A DNA stretch of 14,756 nt from UBA668 sp043721915 (GTDB lineage Bacteria; Actinomycetota; Acidimicrobiia; Acidimicrobiales; Ilumatobacteraceae), in the NCBI GenBank assembly GCA_043721915.1, contig JAYSPV010000158.1, positions 1 to 14,756 on the forward strand, in the 5' to 3' direction. Below the pieces are notes generated by a model. The model was not told the origin of the DNA. It saw only the letters and a program-made list of their open reading frames with translations, and did no database searches. Below, in pieces: positions 1 to 9,137 of this stretch. The position numbers and the translations under genes are program-made. The stretch's first letter is position 1; every line of letters starts with the position of its first letter.

Positions 1-2
1 CC

Positions 3-3000
3 GCGGTCGCGCTCGTGCGACGACTCCGGGCGATCGCCGACCAGGCCCAGGAGCTCTTCCGGGAGATGGACTTCAGCTTCCTCTTCGATCCGACCCGCAA
101 GCTCTTCTCGATCGGCTTCCGCGTCCGGGACGGAACCCTCGATCCGAGCTCCTATGACCTCCTCGCCTCCGAGGCTCGCCTGGCGAGCTTCCTCGCGATC
201 GCGAAGGGGGATGTCGCCCCGGAGCACTGGTTCCGGCTCGGGCGGGCCCTGACGCCAATCGGTCGTGGCTCCGCCTTGATCTCGTGGTCCGGGTCGATGT
301 TCGAGTACCTGATGCCTGCGCTCGTGATGCGCTCGCCCGCGTACAGCCTGTTCGATCACACCAACCGGCTGGTCGTGGCCCGCCAGATGGCCTATGCGGC
401 CGAGCGGCGGGTGCCCTGGGGGATCTCTGAATCCGGGTTCAACGCGCGCGATCTCAGTCTCGCGTACCAGTACTCGGGTTTCGGCGTGCCCGGCCTGGGT
501 CTCAAGCGCGGCCTCGGCGAGGATCTCGTGGTAGCGCCGTACGCGACGGGCTTGGCGGCGATGGTTCAGCCGAAGGCCGCCGTCAAGAACTTTGCCCAAC
601 TCAGCGCTGCCGGTGCCGTCGGCCTCTACGGCTTCAGAGAGGCGCTCGACTACACCGAGCGCCGGCTCCCCGAAGGCACCACCGTGGCGGTGATCAACAG
701 CTACATGGCCCATCATCAGGGGATGGTGCTGGTAGCCATCGGCAACGTCCTCCACGACCGTGTGATGGTGGAGCGGTTCCACGCCGATCCGATCGTGGAG
801 GCGGCCGAGTTGTTGCTGCAGGAGCGCATGCCGCGCGACGTGCTCGTGGCCCGTCCGCGCGCCGAAGAGGTGAAGAACCCAGCCGACGTGCGCGACGTCG
901 TGCCACCGATCCTGCGTCACTTCACGTCGCCGCACGATGCAATCCCACGCACGAACCTGCTGTCGAACGGGCGGTACGCGGTGATGGTGACGACGGCAGG
1001 CTCCGGGTACAGCCGGTGGGGCGACGTGGCGCTGACCCGTTGGCGCGAGGACGTCACCGGTGATGCGTGGGGCAACTACCTGTTCTTGCGCGACATGCAA
1101 TCCGGAGCGGTGTGGTCGGCCGGTCACCAGCCCAGCGGTGCGGAGGCGGACAGCTACGAGGTCAGCTTCGCTGAGGACCGGGCCGAGTTCTCCCGACGCG
1201 ATGGCTCGATCTCCACCGGCCTGACCATCCTGGTATCGGCGGAGCACGACGCGGAGATCCGCCGCGTGTCGCTCACCAACCTCGGCGCGCACGAACGGCA
1301 GATCGAGCTGACGTCGTACATGGAGATCGTGCTTGGGTCACAGGCGGCCGATGTTGCCCACCCGGCGTTCCAGAACCTGTTCGTGCAGACCGAGTTCGTC
1401 GCCAAGATCGGCGCCCTGCTCGCCACCCGGCGGCCGCGCTCCTCCGACGAGGCCCCGATGTGGGTCGCCCACGTCGCTGCCGTCGAGGAGCAACCCGGGG
1501 CGGTCGTGCAGTACGAGACCGACCGGGCCCGCTTCCTGGGTCGCGACAGATCGGTCCGCTCGCCGGTCTCGGTGATCGACGGGCATCCGCTCTCGAACAC
1601 GGTGGGCTCCGTCCTCGATCCGATCTTCAGCCTGCGGTGCCGAGTCAGGCTCCCTGCCGGTGCCACCGTGCACGCGATCTTCTCGACGGTGGTCGCCGAG
1701 TCGCGCGACGAGGTGCTCGACCTGGCCGACAAGTACCGCGAGTCGGCCACCTTCGAACGGGCCGAGATCCTCTCCTGGACGCAGGCCCAGGTCCAGTTGC
1801 ACCACCTGGGCATCCACACCGACGAAGCGCAGCTCTTCCAGCGATTGGCCAACCGGATCCTCTACTCCGACCCGTCGTTGCGGCCATCGGCGAGCCTGCT
1901 GGCCCGCAACCAACGAGGGGCGCCGGGTTTGTGGGCGCACGGCATCTCCGGAGATCTCCCGATCGTGGTGGTGCGCATCGACGAAGCCGAGGACCTCGAC
2001 ATCGTGCGCCAGTCGCTACGCGCCCACGAGTACTGGCGGTTGAAGCTCCTCGACGTCGACCTGGTGATCCTCAACGAGCACGGAGCCACCTACGCCCAGG
2101 ACCTGCACGACTCGCTCGTCGCGCTGGTGCGCGCCAGCCAGTCCGACCTCGCCCACGACGGGCACCGGAGCCACGGCGGTGTCTACGTGCTGCGCGGCGA
2201 CCAGCTCTCCGCCGAGGAGCGCACGCTGCTGCAGAGTGCCGCCCGCGCGGTGCTCCTGAGCCGCCAGGGCAGCCTCGCCGACCAGGCGATCCGCCTCGAA
2301 CGGCCCCAGCGGATCGCGCGACCTCCATCCTCGGTCAGATCGCAGAAGCTGCCCAGCGAGGTAGCCCTCCATCGCCCCGACCTGGAGTTCTTCAACGGGC
2401 TCGGAGGCTTTGCCGACGAGGGGCGCGAATACGTCACCGTCCTCGGCCCCGGTCAGACGACGCCGGCGCCGTGGCTGAACGTGATCGCCAACGAGACGTT
2501 CGGGTTCCAGGTGTCGGAGTCAGGGTCCGGCTACACGTGGTCGGGGAACAGCCGCGAGAACCAGCTCACCGCGTGGTCGAACGACCCGGTCAGCGATCCG
2601 TCAGGCGAGGCGATCTACGTCAGGGATGACGACAGCGGCGAGCTGTGGGGTCCCACAGCGCTGCCCATCCGCTGCGAGGAATCGACCTACGTCGCCCGTC
2701 ACGGCGCCGGCTACAGCCGGTTCGAGCACCTGCACGCCGGCATCCAGCTCGACCTGGTGCAGTTCGTGCCACTCGACGACCGGGTGAAGGTCTCCGTGCT
2801 CACCATCGAGAACCGCTCGGGGCGCACGCGACGCCTGTCGGTGACCGCGTACGCGGAGTGGGTGCTGGGCACCTCACGCGGCGCCAACGGGCCGCACATC
2901 ATCACCGGCCTGGAGCCGCAGACCCGAGCGTTGATGGTACGCAACCCGTGGAACACCGAGTTCGGTGGTCGGATCGCCTTCCTCGACCTCGGCGGCCAGC

Positions 3001-4790
3001 AGACGGCCTGGACAGCCGACCGCACCGAGTTCCTCGGCCGCAACGGCGCGCCCGACCGGCCCGCCGGGCTGGACCGCGGCCATCGTCTGCAAGCAGCCGA
3101 CGGCGCCGGGCTGGATCCGTGCGGCGCGCTGCAGACCAGCTTCGAGCTCGCCGACGGGGCGCGGACACAGGTCGTCGTGCTGCTCGGCGAGGCCGACGAC
3201 GAAGTCGCCGCGATCGATCTGGTGCGTCGCCGGCGGGCGGCCGACCACGAAGCGACGCTGCGCGGTGTGAGGCGTTACTGGGACGACACCCAAGCGGCGA
3301 TCCAGGTGCGCACGCCGGACCGGTCGATGGACATCATGCTCAATCGCTGGCTGACTTATCAGACCCTCGCCTGCCGGATGTGGGCGCGGTCGGCGTTCTA
3401 CCAGGCCGGTGGTGCGTACGGGTTCCGCGATCAGCTCCAGGACGTCATCTCCCTCGTCATCACCAAGCGCGAGATCGCCCGCGAGCACCTCCTCCGGGCC
3501 GCGGCGCGCCAGTTCATCGAGGGCGACGTGCAGCACTGGTGGCACCCGCCCTCCGGTCGTGGCGTGCGGACCAGGATCTCCGACGATCGGGTGTGGTTGC
3601 CCTACACCGTCGATCGCTATCTCGCCGTCACCGGCGACACCGCCGTGCTCGACGAGACCGTGCCCTACCTGGAAGGGATGACGCTGCTGCCGGGCCAGAT
3701 GGACGCGTACTTCCAGCCCGAGCGTTCCACCGAGACGGCGTCGCTCTACGAGCACTGTGCTGCGGCGCTCGACTGCAGCCTCGCTCTCGGCACGCATGGA
3801 CTGCCGCTGATCGGGGCGGGTGACTGGAACGACGGCATGAACCGAGTCGGCCACGAGGGTCGCGGCGAGAGCATCTGGCTGGGCTGGTTCCTGTACTCGG
3901 CGCTGGCCGCGTTCGCCCCGATCGCCGAGGCACGCAGCGATGCGCCCCGTGCCGCACGCTGGCGAGCCCACATGACGGCACTGGAGCAGGCGCTCGAGCG
4001 CGATGGCTGGGACGGCGACTGGTATCGGCGAGCCTTCTTCGATGATGGCACCCCCCTGGGCTCGGCGGTGAACCGGGAATGCCGCATCGACTCGATCGCA
4101 CAGTCGTGGAGCGTGCTGTCGGGTGCCGCCGATCCTGCCCGTGCGGCGCAGGCCATGGCGGCCGTGGATCAGTATCTCATTCGCCGCGGCGACGGGCTGG
4201 TGCTGCTGTTCACCCCACCCTTCGACCACTCAGATGTCGACCCCGGCTACGTCAAGGGGTACCTACCCGGGATTCGTGAGAACGGCGGTCAGTACACGCA
4301 CGGCGCGATCTGGTCGGTGCTCGCGTTCGCCGCTCTGGGCGACGGCGACAAGGCCGGCGAGCTGTTCTCGCTGCTCAACCCGATCAACCATGCCAGTACG
4401 CGAGCAGGGATGCTCCGCTACAAGGTGGAGCCGTACGTGATGGCCGCCGACGTCTACACCGAACCGCCACACGTCGGTCGCGGTGGGTGGACGTGGTACA
4501 CGGGTTCGGCGGGCTGGATGTACCAGGCCGGGGTCGAATCGATCCTCGGGTTCCGGCTGCGCGGCACGACGCTGGTGCTCGATCCCTGCATCCCGCGCGC
4601 CTGGCCGGGGTACGAGATCGACTTCCGCTACCACTCCGCCAGGTACGAGATCGTCGTTGAGAACCCGCACGAAGTCTGTCGCGGCGTGGCAACGGTGGAG
4701 CTGGACGGACAACTGCTCCTCGGCGATGGCGCTGCCATCCCACTCGTCGACGACGGCGTCACGCACAGCGTGCGGGTCGTGCTCGGCTAG
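3..4790 (+). CDS. Cyclic beta-1,2-glucan synthase-like protein, C-terminal half (glycoamylase-like + GT36 modules + GH94), 5' partial
   Basis: The reading frame is open from the first bases, so the true start lies upstream; residues are counted here from the GTG at 15. Residues about 1-270 match the glycoamylase-like domain of NdvB-type proteins (WGISESGFN, QYSGFGVPGLG, NSYMAHHQGMV). Residues about 310-600 and 830-1090 are two glycosyltransferase-36 type beta-sandwich modules, both with the GSGY(S/T)..W pattern. Residues about 1110-1530 are a GH94 (alpha/alpha)6 phosphorylase domain with YGFRDQLQD, HPPSGRGVRTRISDD, GDWNDGMN (Asp1270 in this motif, which carries the family's general acid), NGGQYTHGA and GWTWYTGSAGWMY. 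In NdvB an N-terminal membrane GT84 domain elongates the beta-1,2-glucan and the GH94 part trims or controls its length. That N-terminal half would lie upstream, so the GT activity is inferred. The gene is intact to its TAG stop and converges with the signalling gene. A glucan phosphorylase without GT84 is the alternative. Confidence 0.88.
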   Translation, partial: AVALVRRLRAIADQAQELFREMDFSFLFDPTRKLFSIGFRVRDGTLDPSSYDLLASEARLASFLAIAKGDVAPEHWFRLGRALTPIGRGSALISWSGSMFEYLMPALVMRSPAYSLFDHTNRLVVARQMAYAAERRVPWGISESGFNARDLSLAYQYSGFGVPGLGLKRGLGEDLVVAPYATGLAAMVQPKAAVKNFAQLSAAGAVGLYGFREALDYTERRLPEGTTVAVINSYMAHHQGMVLVAIGNVLHDRVMVERFHADPIVEAAELLLQERMPRDVLVARPRAEEVKNPADVRDVVPPILRHFTSPHDAIPRTNLLSNGRYAVMVTTAGSGYSRWGDVALTRWREDVTGDAWGNYLFLRDMQSGAVWSAGHQPSGAEADSYEVSFAEDRAEFSRRDGSISTGLTILVSAEHDAEIRRVSLTNLGAHERQIELTSYMEIVLGSQAADVAHPAFQNLFVQTEFVAKIGALLATRRPRSSDEAPMWVAHVAAVEEQPGAVVQYETDRARFLGRDRSVRSPVSVIDGHPLSNTVGSVLDPIFSLRCRVRLPAGATVHAIFSTVVAESRDEVLDLADKYRESATFERAEILSWTQAQVQLHHLGIHTDEAQLFQRLANRILYSDPSLRPSASLLARNQRGAPGLWAHGISGDLPIVVVRIDEAEDLDIVRQSLRAHEYWRLKLLDVDLVILNEHGATYAQDLHDSLVALVRASQSDLAHDGHRSHGGVYVLRGDQLSAEERTLLQSAARAVLLSRQGSLADQAIRLERPQRIARPPSSVRSQKLPSEVALHRPDLEFFNGLGGFADEGREYVTVLGPGQTTPAPWLNVIANETFGFQVSESGSGYTWSGNSRENQLTAWSNDPVSDPSGEAIYVRDDDSGELWGPTALPIRCEESTYVARHGAGYSRFEHLHAGIQLDLVQFVPLDDRVKVSVLTIENRSGRTRRLSVTAYAEWVLGTSRGANGPHIITGLEPQTRALMVRNPWNTEFGGRIAFLDLGGQQTAWTADRTEFLGRNGAPDRPAGLDRGHRLQAADGAGLDPCGALQTSFELADGARTQVVVLLGEADDEVAAIDLVRRRRAADHEATLRGVRRYWDDTQAAIQVRTPDRSMDIMLNRWLTYQTLACRMWARSAFYQAGGAYGFRDQLQDVISLVITKREIAREHLLRAAARQFIEGDVQHWWHPPSGRGVRTRISDDRVWLPYTVDRYLAVTGDTAVLDETVPYLEGMTLLPGQMDAYFQPERSTETASLYEHCAAALDCSLALGTHGLPLIGAGDWNDGMNRVGHEGRGESIWLGWFLYSALAAFAPIAEARSDAPRAARWRAHMTALEQALERDGWDGDWYRRAFFDDGTPLGSAVNRECRIDSIAQSWSVLSGAADPARAAQAMAAVDQYLIRRGDGLVLLFTPPFDHSDVDPGYVKGYLPGIRENGGQYTHGAIWSVLAFAALGDGDKAGELFSLLNPINHASTRAGMLRYKVEPYVMAADVYTEPPHVGRGGWTWYTGSAGWMYQAGVESILGFRLRGTTLVLDPCIPRAWPGYEIDFRYHSARYEIVVENPHEVCRGVATVELDGQLLLGDGAAIPLVDDGVTHSVRVVLG

Positions 4791-4887
4791 CAGGGTGATC
4801 AAGTTGGGCTCCTGAGCAGACGAGCGTGAGTTCGGCGCGACGTTGCTCCTGGACAAACTCCGCCAAGCGGGAGGCGTGCAAGGAGTG

Positions 4888-4934
4888 AGAGGTGAACCGG
4901 AAGCCTGTGCGCACCGCTACGGAAGCGCAGTTCG
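4888..4934. repeat. 47-bp imperfect direct repeat, copy A
   Basis: This segment aligns without gaps to 9526-9572, with 40 of 47 positions identical by eye and the first 16 bases (AGAGGTGAACCGGAAG) perfectly conserved. It sits in the 221-bp gap between the glucan synthase stop and the end of the convergent cyclase frame. Relative to the - strand it lies just 3' of a gene, as copy B does. Apart from this repeat I see no strong terminator with a U-tract in the 4791-5011 gap. Confidence 0.6.
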
Positions 4935-5011
4935 GGTCGCTCGACGCGCCAGGGTGCACTCCGCCGACGGGGCGCGGCTCAGCGGATCGGCCGGGGGCTG
5001 CGCAGCGCGCC

Positions 5012-5644
5012 TCAACCCGCGAGCGGGTAGACCACGTGCGGCTCGGCGATGCCCTTGAACGTGACCGAGCGCCCGTCGCCGAAGCCGAAGTCGGCGCCGA
5101 CGCGGTCGCGTACCGTCTGCGACACCAGGGTTTCGCCACCGTTCGCGGCGTTGGCCACCCGTGCCGCGAGCGCGACGTGCAGCCCGAGGTAGTCGCCGCC
5201 CTGGCTCATGGCCGTGCCCGCGTGCACCCCGATGCGCACACGGATTCCGTCGAGCGGTGCAGCGGCCGACTGGAGATGGGCCTGGACGGCGGCCGCGCAT
5301 CGCAATGCGCTGGCGGCACTGGTGAAGGTGAGCATGAAGCCGTCACCCATCGACTTGACGACCGTCCCGCCGTGCTCGCGTGTGGCCCGTTCGACCAACG
5401 CGTTGTGGGCGCCGAGCACGGCCAGCCAGGCGCCGTCGCCAAGGCTCTGGTTGAGTGCCGTCGAGCCCTCGATGTCGGAGAACACCAGCGTGACGTCGGA
5501 CTCGGTCGCGGCGCGCAGCACAGCGTGATCGGTGCGCACGGCACGGCTGAGCAGCATCACGGAGGAACCGGCGCCGCTGTCGGCCCCCTGACCGTGCATC
5601 GAGCCGCGCCGAGAGCACACGCTCCAGCCAGACCTGCCCTGCAT
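5012..5644 (-). CDS. Class III adenylate/guanylate cyclase domain (C-terminal module of the split signalling gene)
   Basis: The 210-residue frame holds a class III nucleotidyl cyclase catalytic domain from about residue 50 to 208. Metal-binding Asp57 is in FSDIEGST and Asp101 is in KSMGDGF. Lys97 fits the purine-specifying Lys of adenylate cyclases. The transition-state pair is only half present: Arg162 is there, but the usual Asn of the VN.AAR motif is Ala158 (HVALAARV). Members of this class convert ATP to cAMP, or GTP to cGMP. The first ~22 residues of the frame are out-of-frame sequence of the upstream TPR region, and no convincing ribosome binding site precedes the ATG at 5644. I therefore think it is the C-terminal module of the upstream kinase-ATPase protein, fused by a one-base shift at 5584-5588. 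Activity without the Asn is uncertain. Confidence 0.75.
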   Translation of the reverse strand: MQGRSGWSVCSRRGSMHGQGADSGAGSSVMLLSRAVRTDHAVLRAATESDVTLVFSDIEGSTALNQSLGDGAWLAVLGAHNALVERATREHGGTVVKSMGDGFMLTFTSAASALRCAAAVQAHLQSAAAPLDGIRVRIGVHAGTAMSQGGDYLGLHVALAARVANAANGGETLVSQTVRDRVGADFGFGDGRSVTFKGIAEPHVVYPLAG

Positions 5645-8600
5645 TCACCCGTCGGTAGATGGCCACGGCGTCGTCGAAGTGCGGCATCGCCGCCGCTGTG
5701 TCGCCGATGGCGACGAGGGCTTGGCCCCACCGCAGGTGCATCTCCGCCTCATCCCACGGATGTTGCTCGCGGCGTGACGATGCCAGTGCCGACTCGATGA
5801 ATAGTGTTGCGGCAGCACGGTCGCCGAGGGCCAGCCGGCTCAGAGCCTCGCTGAGATCGACGATGCCCGACAGCCCGCCCCACTCGTCGGTGAGCAGCTC
5901 ACGGCACCGTTCGATGTCGGTGAGCGACTCGTCGGGCCGGCCGTCGATCGCCTTGACGAGGGCGAGCCACGGGCGGATGCAGGTTTCGATGAATGCGGAG
6001 TCGGTCTGCAACGCCTCGATCGCGACGGCTTCCGCTCGGGCGAGCTCGTCCTGGGCGATGAGCAGTTCGACGGCCACCAGCGCCATTCCCTCTGCGCTCG
6101 TGTACGCACCTCCTGCGGCGTAGAGGCGCATCGTCGTCTCGCTCGTCGCCTCGGAGCCGGCGAGTTGACCGTCGCGCGCGACGATCAACCACCGGTAGGC
6201 CCTGGCGTAGGCGTTCACGCCGTCGGGGAGATCTTCGGGCTGGGGCAGTCGCGACGTGTCGACCTGCTCGCCGCGCTCACGGGCTGCGACGGCGGTTGCG
6301 ATGGCGATGTCGAGCGCGCGCGGAACGCTCTGGCGTGCGAGCGACAGCTCCTCGGCGGCGAAGCGCGCCGCCCTTCTGGGGGCTCTCATGCCGAGTGGAA
6401 AGGAGACGTCCAGTGTCACGGCGACGTGAGCGGAGAAGCAGTCGAGCTGCTCACGCGACCGGCACGACAGCCGCCAGCCGTCCATGAGCGCGCTGGCCCC
6501 CGCGGTCGTCTCGCCCACGAGGTAGTGCGCAGCGGAGCGGTAGACCTTGGCCCATGCCCCGAGTTCGCTCTCGGCCGCGACGGACTCGGCAAGGGTCGTC
6601 AGACGTTCGGGTCGCGGCACCATCAGGTCGGTGTTGAGCCGGATCATGGTGATCCAACCGAGGATCTCGGGATCGTCCGTGTCCACGTCGGCCAACAGCG
6701 TCTCGGAGCGAGCGATGTCGAGGCGTTCAGGGACGTACCCGTCGATCAAGCCGCCCGCAAGGAACACGGTGGCGAGGTCGTGTTCGCGTCGGAACAGCGG
6801 GTCGCCCGCCGTCGCAGTGCGCGACCACTCCATCGCCGCCGCCATTTCGGCGGGCGGGAGCACGGCGGTCAGTCCGAGACGGGTCAACACGGTGAGGTGG
6901 TGCCGGGCGATCTCGACATTCGGCCGCTTCAGCTCGGCCATCAGTTCCACCGCAGCCCGGTACAGGGCCACGGCGTCCTCCCAGGCGTAGGTGTCCTCCG
7001 CAGTCAGCTCGGCGTCGAGGGTGTAGCGCAGCGCCTTGTCGAGGTCGCCACCCGAACCCGCAGCGCGGTAGTGCGCCGACAACACGGCCACCAGCTGGCC
7101 GGTGGCTGTGCCGCCGGTGGCTTCGAGCGCTTCCGCGGCGCGGAAGTGCAAGCGCTGCAGCCGGGGGAGCGACAGCTCTTCGACCAGGGTCTGCTGCACC
7201 AGCGCGTGGGTGAACTGGTAGGTGGCGACGCCGGGCCGGTCGCGCAACTCGCGGATGATCGATGCCTCGAGGGCCTCCTCCACGGCGCCGAGCAGATCGT
7301 CCTCACTCATCTGGGTCATTGCTCGCAGCACGCCGAAATCGAAGTCGCGCCCGAGCACGGCGCCGTTGCGCAGCGCGTCGTTGCAGCGTTCGGAGAGCCG
7401 CGAGAGGCGCCGGCCGATGACCTCGCGCACGCCTTCGGGGATCTCCAGGTCGGCCATCGACGTGGCGTCGCTCACCCATTGGGTACCGCGTCGTACCAGC
7501 TTGCCGGCTTCGACCAGGTGGCGCAGCGTCTCTTCCAAGAAGAACGGGTTGCCCTCTGTCTCTTCGAGCAGCGCAGCGACGAAGTTCTCGTTGATCGTCG
7601 ACTCATCCTGCTGGCCGGCCACCGCGAGCATGGTGCGCAGCTCGTCGATGTCGAAGCCATGCAGACGAATGCGGTCGTAGAGCCGACGTTGGCGCAGCTC
7701 GGCGATCACGCCCGACAGCGGGTGTTGGCGGTCCAGATCGACGTCGCGGTAGGTGCCGATGACGCAGATCCGGCTGTCGGCGAGCCGCCGGGCGAGATGC
7801 TGGAGCAACAACAGCGAGGGCGTGTCGGCCCAGTGCAGGTCGTCGAGGATGACGAGCAGCGGCTTGTTGTGGGCCGCATGCACCAGGAAGCTGACGACGT
7901 TGTCGAACAGGCGAAGGCGGTCGGTCTCGGCCTCGACGCGTGCTGCGTCGCCCCGTGCCGACCCGAACCGCTCGCCGATCTCAGACACCAGACGGGCCAC
8001 GTCGTCCAACCCTGAGCCGAGCTCGAGCCGCAGATCTGCGTCACCGCGGCCGCGGGCGTACTGGCTGAGGATCTCCGTCCACGGCCGGTACGGCAGCGCG
8101 GCCTCCGACTCGTAGCAGCGGCCCCACAGCACTACCGCGTCGCGCAGCTCGGCGAACGTGGCGGCCTCTTGTGACAGGCGGGTCTTGCCGATGCCTGGCT
8201 CGCCGACGAGCAGGGTCATCGAGCCCTGACCGCCGACGGCCTGGTCGATGCGCTCGCGCAGCGACGCCAGCTCGCGATGGCGACCCACGAGCCGACCGAG
8301 CACGAGGCTGCCGGTCGTCGCGCGGGTGGCCTCGCTCTCGACGGGGAGCTCGTCGAGGTCGATGGTGGCCAGGCGTTCCGCCACGATCAACGCGGTGGTC
8401 GGCCGATCCGATGGGCCCTTGGCCAGCAGTTCGAGCACGAGCTGGTCGAACCCGCGGGGGACCGAACGGTTGTGCCACGACGGCGGCACAGGGACGGCGT
8501 TGAGATGCTGGCCGATGACCCCGACCGTGTCGTCGCCCGTGAACGGCGGTCTGCCGGCCACCATCTCGTACATCACGCAGCCCAGCCCGTACAGATCGCT

Positions 8601-9137
8601 GCGGGCATCGACCTGACCGCCGAGTGCCTGCTCGGGCGGCATGTACGCGGCGGTGCCGAGGAACGAGCCGCTCAGCGTGAGGTTGCGGGTGTCGGCCAGC
8701 CTGGCCAGCCCGAAGTCGCCGAGCCGGATGGAGCCGTCGCCGCTGACGAAGACGTTGGCCGGCTTGAGGTCGCGGTGGAACACGCCACGGGTGTGGGCGT
8801 GGGTGAGTGCACTGCACAACTGCCGCGACACGTCGATGGCTCCTTGGATGTCGAGCCGGCCGTCCGCGGTGGCGCGGATCATCGCCGAGAGATCGCCACC
8901 GGGCATGAACTGGCTGACGATGAGATAGATGCCGCCCTGTTCGGTCGCTTCGTAGATGCCGACGATGTGAGGATGGTCGCCGAGCCGCGCCATCGCCTTG
9001 GCCTCGCGGCGCACCCGTTCGACGCCGTCGTCATCGAGCCCCTCTGTCGGGATGACCGCGACTGCGACCTCGCGGTCGAGCCGCGTGTCGGTGGCGAGGT
9101 ACACCTCCTTGCGCCCGCCGCGCCCGAGGAAGCGCAC
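5343..9137 (-). CDS. Ser/Thr kinase-like + AAA/NACHT-type ATPase + TPR-like signalling protein (central module)
   Basis: The 1264-residue frame opens at a GTG inside the kinase domain; upstream in-frame codons (…IPESFDNGRYRVV) belong to the domain too, so the true start is upstream. Kinase region, residues 1-260: glycine loop GRGG, Glu45 of helix C, HRDLKPAN (121-128), GDFGLA (140-145), PPE in place of APE (167-169). The beta-3 Lys is missing (AVAVIPTEGL, Pro30). ATPase region: Walker A GEPGIGKT (312-319) and Walker B LLVILDD (427-433), as in STAND-type sensor ATPases with LuxR/cyclase partners. From about 550 to 1183 the chain is helical and TPR-like, without transmembrane segments. After about residue 1183 the frame runs out of phase over the cyclase domain, so the last ~80 residues are not genuine. 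Probable role: cytoplasmic sensor linking ligand or protein binding to kinase and cyclase output. Confidence 0.85.
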   Translation of the reverse strand: MRFLGRGGRKEVYLATDTRLDREVAVAVIPTEGLDDDGVERVRREAKAMARLGDHPHIVGIYEATEQGGIYLIVSQFMPGGDLSAMIRATADGRLDIQGAIDVSRQLCSALTHAHTRGVFHRDLKPANVFVSGDGSIRLGDFGLARLADTRNLTLSGSFLGTAAYMPPEQALGGQVDARSDLYGLGCVMYEMVAGRPPFTGDDTVGVIGQHLNAVPVPPSWHNRSVPRGFDQLVLELLAKGPSDRPTTALIVAERLATIDLDELPVESEATRATTGSLVLGRLVGRHRELASLRERIDQAVGGQGSMTLLVGEPGIGKTRLSQEAATFAELRDAVVLWGRCYESEAALPYRPWTEILSQYARGRGDADLRLELGSGLDDVARLVSEIGERFGSARGDAARVEAETDRLRLFDNVVSFLVHAAHNKPLLVILDDLHWADTPSLLLLQHLARRLADSRICVIGTYRDVDLDRQHPLSGVIAELRQRRLYDRIRLHGFDIDELRTMLAVAGQQDESTINENFVAALLEETEGNPFFLEETLRHLVEAGKLVRRGTQWVSDATSMADLEIPEGVREVIGRRLSRLSERCNDALRNGAVLGRDFDFGVLRAMTQMSEDDLLGAVEEALEASIIRELRDRPGVATYQFTHALVQQTLVEELSLPRLQRLHFRAAEALEATGGTATGQLVAVLSAHYRAAGSGGDLDKALRYTLDAELTAEDTYAWEDAVALYRAAVELMAELKRPNVEIARHHLTVLTRLGLTAVLPPAEMAAAMEWSRTATAGDPLFRREHDLATVFLAGGLIDGYVPERLDIARSETLLADVDTDDPEILGWITMIRLNTDLMVPRPERLTTLAESVAAESELGAWAKVYRSAAHYLVGETTAGASALMDGWRLSCRSREQLDCFSAHVAVTLDVSFPLGMRAPRRAARFAAEELSLARQSVPRALDIAIATAVAARERGEQVDTSRLPQPEDLPDGVNAYARAYRWLIVARDGQLAGSEATSETTMRLYAAGGAYTSAEGMALVAVELLIAQDELARAEAVAIEALQTDSAFIETCIRPWLALVKAIDGRPDESLTDIERCRELLTDEWGGLSGIVDLSEALSRLALGDRAAATLFIESALASSRREQHPWDEAEMHLRWGQALVAIGDTAAAMPHFDDAVAIYRRVNAGQVWLERVLSARLDARSGGRQRRRFLRDAAQPCRAHRSRCAARRDRVRRHAGVLRHRGLDGTQPEPWRRRLAGRARRPQRVGRTGHTRARRDGRQVDG

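Noticed and set aside
2874..4229. 451-codon open frame on the - strand
   Set aside because: It is the antisense shadow of the GH94 domain, whose motifs are unambiguous on the + strand.
5015..5030. ACCCGC-GA-GCGGGT palindrome at the 3' end of the cyclase frame
   Set aside because: It encodes the last residues (YPLAG) and the loop is only 2 nt, too tight for a normal terminator hairpin.
6165..8015. 616-codon open frame on the + strand
   Set aside because: It lies wholly antisense to the kinase-ATPase gene, has no recognisable domain, and is explained by the lack of A/T-rich stops opposite a high-GC gene.
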